Below are positions 5,536 through 6,520 of a DNA stretch of 6,520 bases, piece after piece; position 1 is the first letter of the stretch, and every line of letters begins with the position of its first letter. A model generated the notes under the pieces. The model saw only the letters and a program-made list of their open reading frames with translations. It was not told where the DNA came from and searched no databases. The DNA comes from Desulfonatronospira sp. Its GTDB lineage: Bacteria; Desulfobacterota; Desulfovibrionia; Desulfovibrionales; Desulfonatronovibrionaceae. Made by a program: the position numbers and the translations under genes. The stretch is taken from contig PWSL01000204.1 in assembly GCA_003563255.1 (NCBI GenBank), positions 1 through 6,520 on the forward strand, read 5' to 3'.

Positions 5536-5910
5536 ATGATAAACGGTATTCCCGGAATGGGAGCTTTTCACAGCTTCGGGTTACGCCAGCAGGTGGCGGC
5601 CCACAACGTGGCCAACGTAAATACCAGAGATTTTGAACCCAGCCGGGTTATCCTGGAAGAGGCTGGCAACAGGCAGGGTGTAAGGCCTCAGACCGTGGAA
5701 AAGATCCGGGACCAGGCGTTGGAACATGCCCGGGAGATGCAGGATCAGGCTGCAGCCGAGGCTCAAGAAAGAGCTTTAAGGCCAAGCAACACGGATCTTA
5801 TTTCCGAACTTGTATTGATGCAGCAAAACGAGACAGCCTATGCCGCCAACGCTGCCGCCGTACGCACCCGGGACGACATGTTGGGCCATGTAATAAACAT
5901 GACGACTTAA
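5536..5910 (+). CDS. Stand-alone flagellar rod/hook-family protein (FlgB/FlgC-like, short)
   Basis: A 124-residue protein with both ends of the flagellar axial-protein pattern. The N-terminus (about 8-35, MGAFHSFGLRQQVAAHNVAN followed by VNTRDFEPSRV) matches the rod-protein motif in which a helix leads to N-x-A-N-x-N-T. The C-terminus (about 84-122, with SELVLMQQNETAYAANAAAV then RTRDDML) matches the C-terminal rod/hook helix. Between them is a short Gln/Ala/Glu-rich helical stretch (52-80). Length is slightly below FlgB and FlgC (about 130-140), and the usual FlgB/FlgC names cannot be assigned. It may be an accessory rod or basal-body part reaching the periplasm via the flagellar export apparatus; no signal peptide is seen. 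No other flagellar gene is in the window. The ATG at 5536 has GAGAGG 7 nt upstream. Its stop codon falls inside a dispersed repeat. Confidence 0.8.
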   Translation: MINGIPGMGAFHSFGLRQQVAAHNVANVNTRDFEPSRVILEEAGNRQGVRPQTVEKIRDQALEHAREMQDQAAAEAQERALRPSNTDLISELVLMQQNETAYAANAAAVRTRDDMLGHVINMTT

Positions 5911-5990
5911 CACTGCAGTGAAACTTATTATCAACCTCCGGTGACTGGTTTTTTTTCCGCCAACATTTTTTACAATTGACAGGTTTCAAC
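5907..5990 (+). repeat. Dispersed repeat family 2, copy 2 (overlaps the stop codon)
   Basis: The first 22 bases match 6396-6417 at 20 positions and the similarity continues through ACCTCCGG, GACTGG, CCGCC, ATTTTTT, CAATTG and GTTTTCAA-type segments for about 80 bp. The TTAA at its start includes the TAA stop (5908-5910) of the rod-like gene. It also contains the perfect palindrome CACTGCAGTG (5911-5920), which is not conserved in the other copies. The right arm of the family 1 hairpin is absent, so the unit is incomplete. Confidence 0.75.
5933..5956 (+). terminator. Weak candidate terminator after the rod-like gene
   Basis: AACC (5933-5936) can pair with GGTT (5947-5950), and eight Ts run through 5949-5956. 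The stem is only 4 bp with a 10-nt loop, so it would be a poor terminator. It is listed because it lies 23 nt after the stop codon and ends in a T-run. Confidence 0.25.
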
Positions 5991-6240
5991 GTAACTTGAG
6001 AGTTCAAAGTTCTTGGTTCTTCGTTCCTGGTTGTAAGAAATTATGTCAATGAATTTGGATAGATACATAGCCTGACCCGAAAGACATATAGATCTGTCAA
6101 AAAAAACTAATAAAAACAAATGATTACAAAAAAACTTTGTAACTGTTCAGAACGTATCAGTTTAGTGACTTACTCCTGAGACCCTGTCATAAAAAACGAG
6201 AAAATTTTCGAACAGAGACGAGGTTTCAGCGCCTGCTAAT
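5991..6240 (+). other. AT-rich spacer between repeats
   Basis: There is no coding frame worth calling. Apart from the heptamer tandem repeat at 6002-6036, I see A-rich runs (6100-6135) and a GAAAATTTTC palindrome near 6200, none with a clear role. Confidence 0.5.
6002..6036 (+). repeat. Heptamer tandem repeat, five units
   Basis: Five successive 7-bp units each begin with GTT (four with GTTC); the consensus is GTTCTTG. The unit boundaries fall at 6002, 6009, 6016, 6023 and 6030. The units are degenerate but keep an exact 7-bp period. Confidence 0.6.
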
Positions 6241-6324
6241 GGGACTGTCCCGCACTTATTTTTGTAAATCTCATGGCTGTAACTTATTCATCAGAAAAAT
6301 AAGTGCTGGACTGTCCCAATTGGG
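6241..6324 (+). repeat. Family 1 palindromic element, hairpin unit C
   Basis: The left arm at 6241-6263 (GGGACTGTCCC, then GCACTTATTTTT) pairs with the right arm at 6295-6317 at 21 of 23 positions around a 31-nt loop. The inner stem GCACTTATTTTT is shared with unit B. The arm GGGACTGTCCC is itself a palindrome. The unit ends in the perfect palindrome CCCAATTGGG (6315-6324), which resembles the end of unit D. No gene ends nearby, so a REP-like repeat is more likely than a terminator. Confidence 0.8.
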
Positions 6325-6350
6325 ATAAGAGCACTTCTTTTTCTTGGGTT

Positions 6351-6365
6351 GCGGGCATAGCCTGC
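6351..6365 (+). repeat. Small GC palindrome, second copy
   Basis: GCGGGC-ATA-GCCTGC forms a 6-bp stem with one G/T pair and a 3-nt loop, and is followed by T-rich sequence. It closely resembles the hairpin at 5494-5508, including its G/T-rich left flank. Confidence 0.5.
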
Positions 6366-6395
6366 TTTAGGCTTTTGTTTTTCTACAATTAACTA

Positions 6396-6513
6396 TTAAC
6401 ACTACAGCGAAACTTATATATCGACCTCCGGGGACTGGCTCTTTTGCCGCCTGATTTTTTGTTCAATTGCAAGTTTTCAAACGGCAAAAGTGCCTGTCCC
6501 CAATTGAGACAGG
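6396..6513 (+). repeat. Composite repeat: family 2 copy 3 joined to family 1 hairpin unit D
   Basis: This is the most complete copy of the second family: the core CACTACAGCGAAACTTAT, then GACCTCC, then a hairpin whose left arm 6430-6449 (GGGGACTGGCTCTTTTGCCG) pairs with 6482-6501 at 18 of 20 positions around a 32-nt loop. Both mismatches are T/T and sit at the same places as in units A and B. The outer arms match units A and B, but the inner stem (CTTTTGCCG) is unrelated. The end has CCTGTC/GACAGG arms (6493-6513) flanking CAATTG. Confidence 0.8.
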
Positions 6514-6520
6514 TTATAAA

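Overview
The window reads as a chromosomal stretch of a Gram-negative bacterium, most likely a Desulfovibrio-like deltaproteobacterium (Desulfobacterota). This is an inference from three things: the EAL-HDOD and response-regulator-TPR gene styles, a stand-alone miniature flagellar rod-type protein, and intergenic palindromes built on GGGAC...GTCCC. No rRNA, tRNA or other decisive taxonomic marker is present. Genes look moderate in GC, while the long intergenic regions contain AT-rich blocks.

Layout, left to right. (i) 2-121: the C-terminus of a small membrane protein entering from the left edge. (ii) 122-245: a spacer holding a truncated, inverted copy of a dispersed repeat. (iii) 246-821 (+): a cysteine hydrolase of the isochorismatase/nicotinamidase family. 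(iv) 829-4643 (-): a signalling block, read right to left: a cytosolic GAF-sensor histidine kinase, a CheY-type receiver fused to TPR repeats 7 bp downstream, then after 109 bp an EAL-HDOD protein. The block converges on the hydrolase with only 7 bp between stop codons. (v) 4644-5535: about 890 bp without a credible gene, mostly inverted repeats around an AT-rich core that carries a good sigma70-type promoter. (vi) 5536-5910 (+): a 124-residue flagellar rod/hook-family protein with no flagellar neighbours in view. (vii) 5911-6520: another gene-free region of repeats and hairpins.

How the genes may work together. The kinase and receiver-TPR genes are almost certainly co-transcribed and probably form a phosphorelay pair. 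The receiver has no DNA-binding domain, so its output is likely protein-protein contact through the TPR array. The EAL-HDOD protein, possibly with its own weak promoter, is a plausible downstream or parallel effector; this family is often linked to motility and surface behaviour. The orphan rod-like gene on the far side of the repeat island fits a motility theme, but that link is inference.

The least ordinary content is non-coding. There are at least four hairpins sharing the same outer arms (GGGACTG...CTGTCCC) but with different, mutually compensating inner stems. A second repeat (core CACTACAGCGAAACTTAT) occurs three times, twice next to stop codons. There are also two small GCGGGC hairpins and a heptamer tandem repeat. 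The hairpins resemble REP/BIME-type elements mobilised by IS200-like (RAYT) transposases, although no transposase lies in the window.
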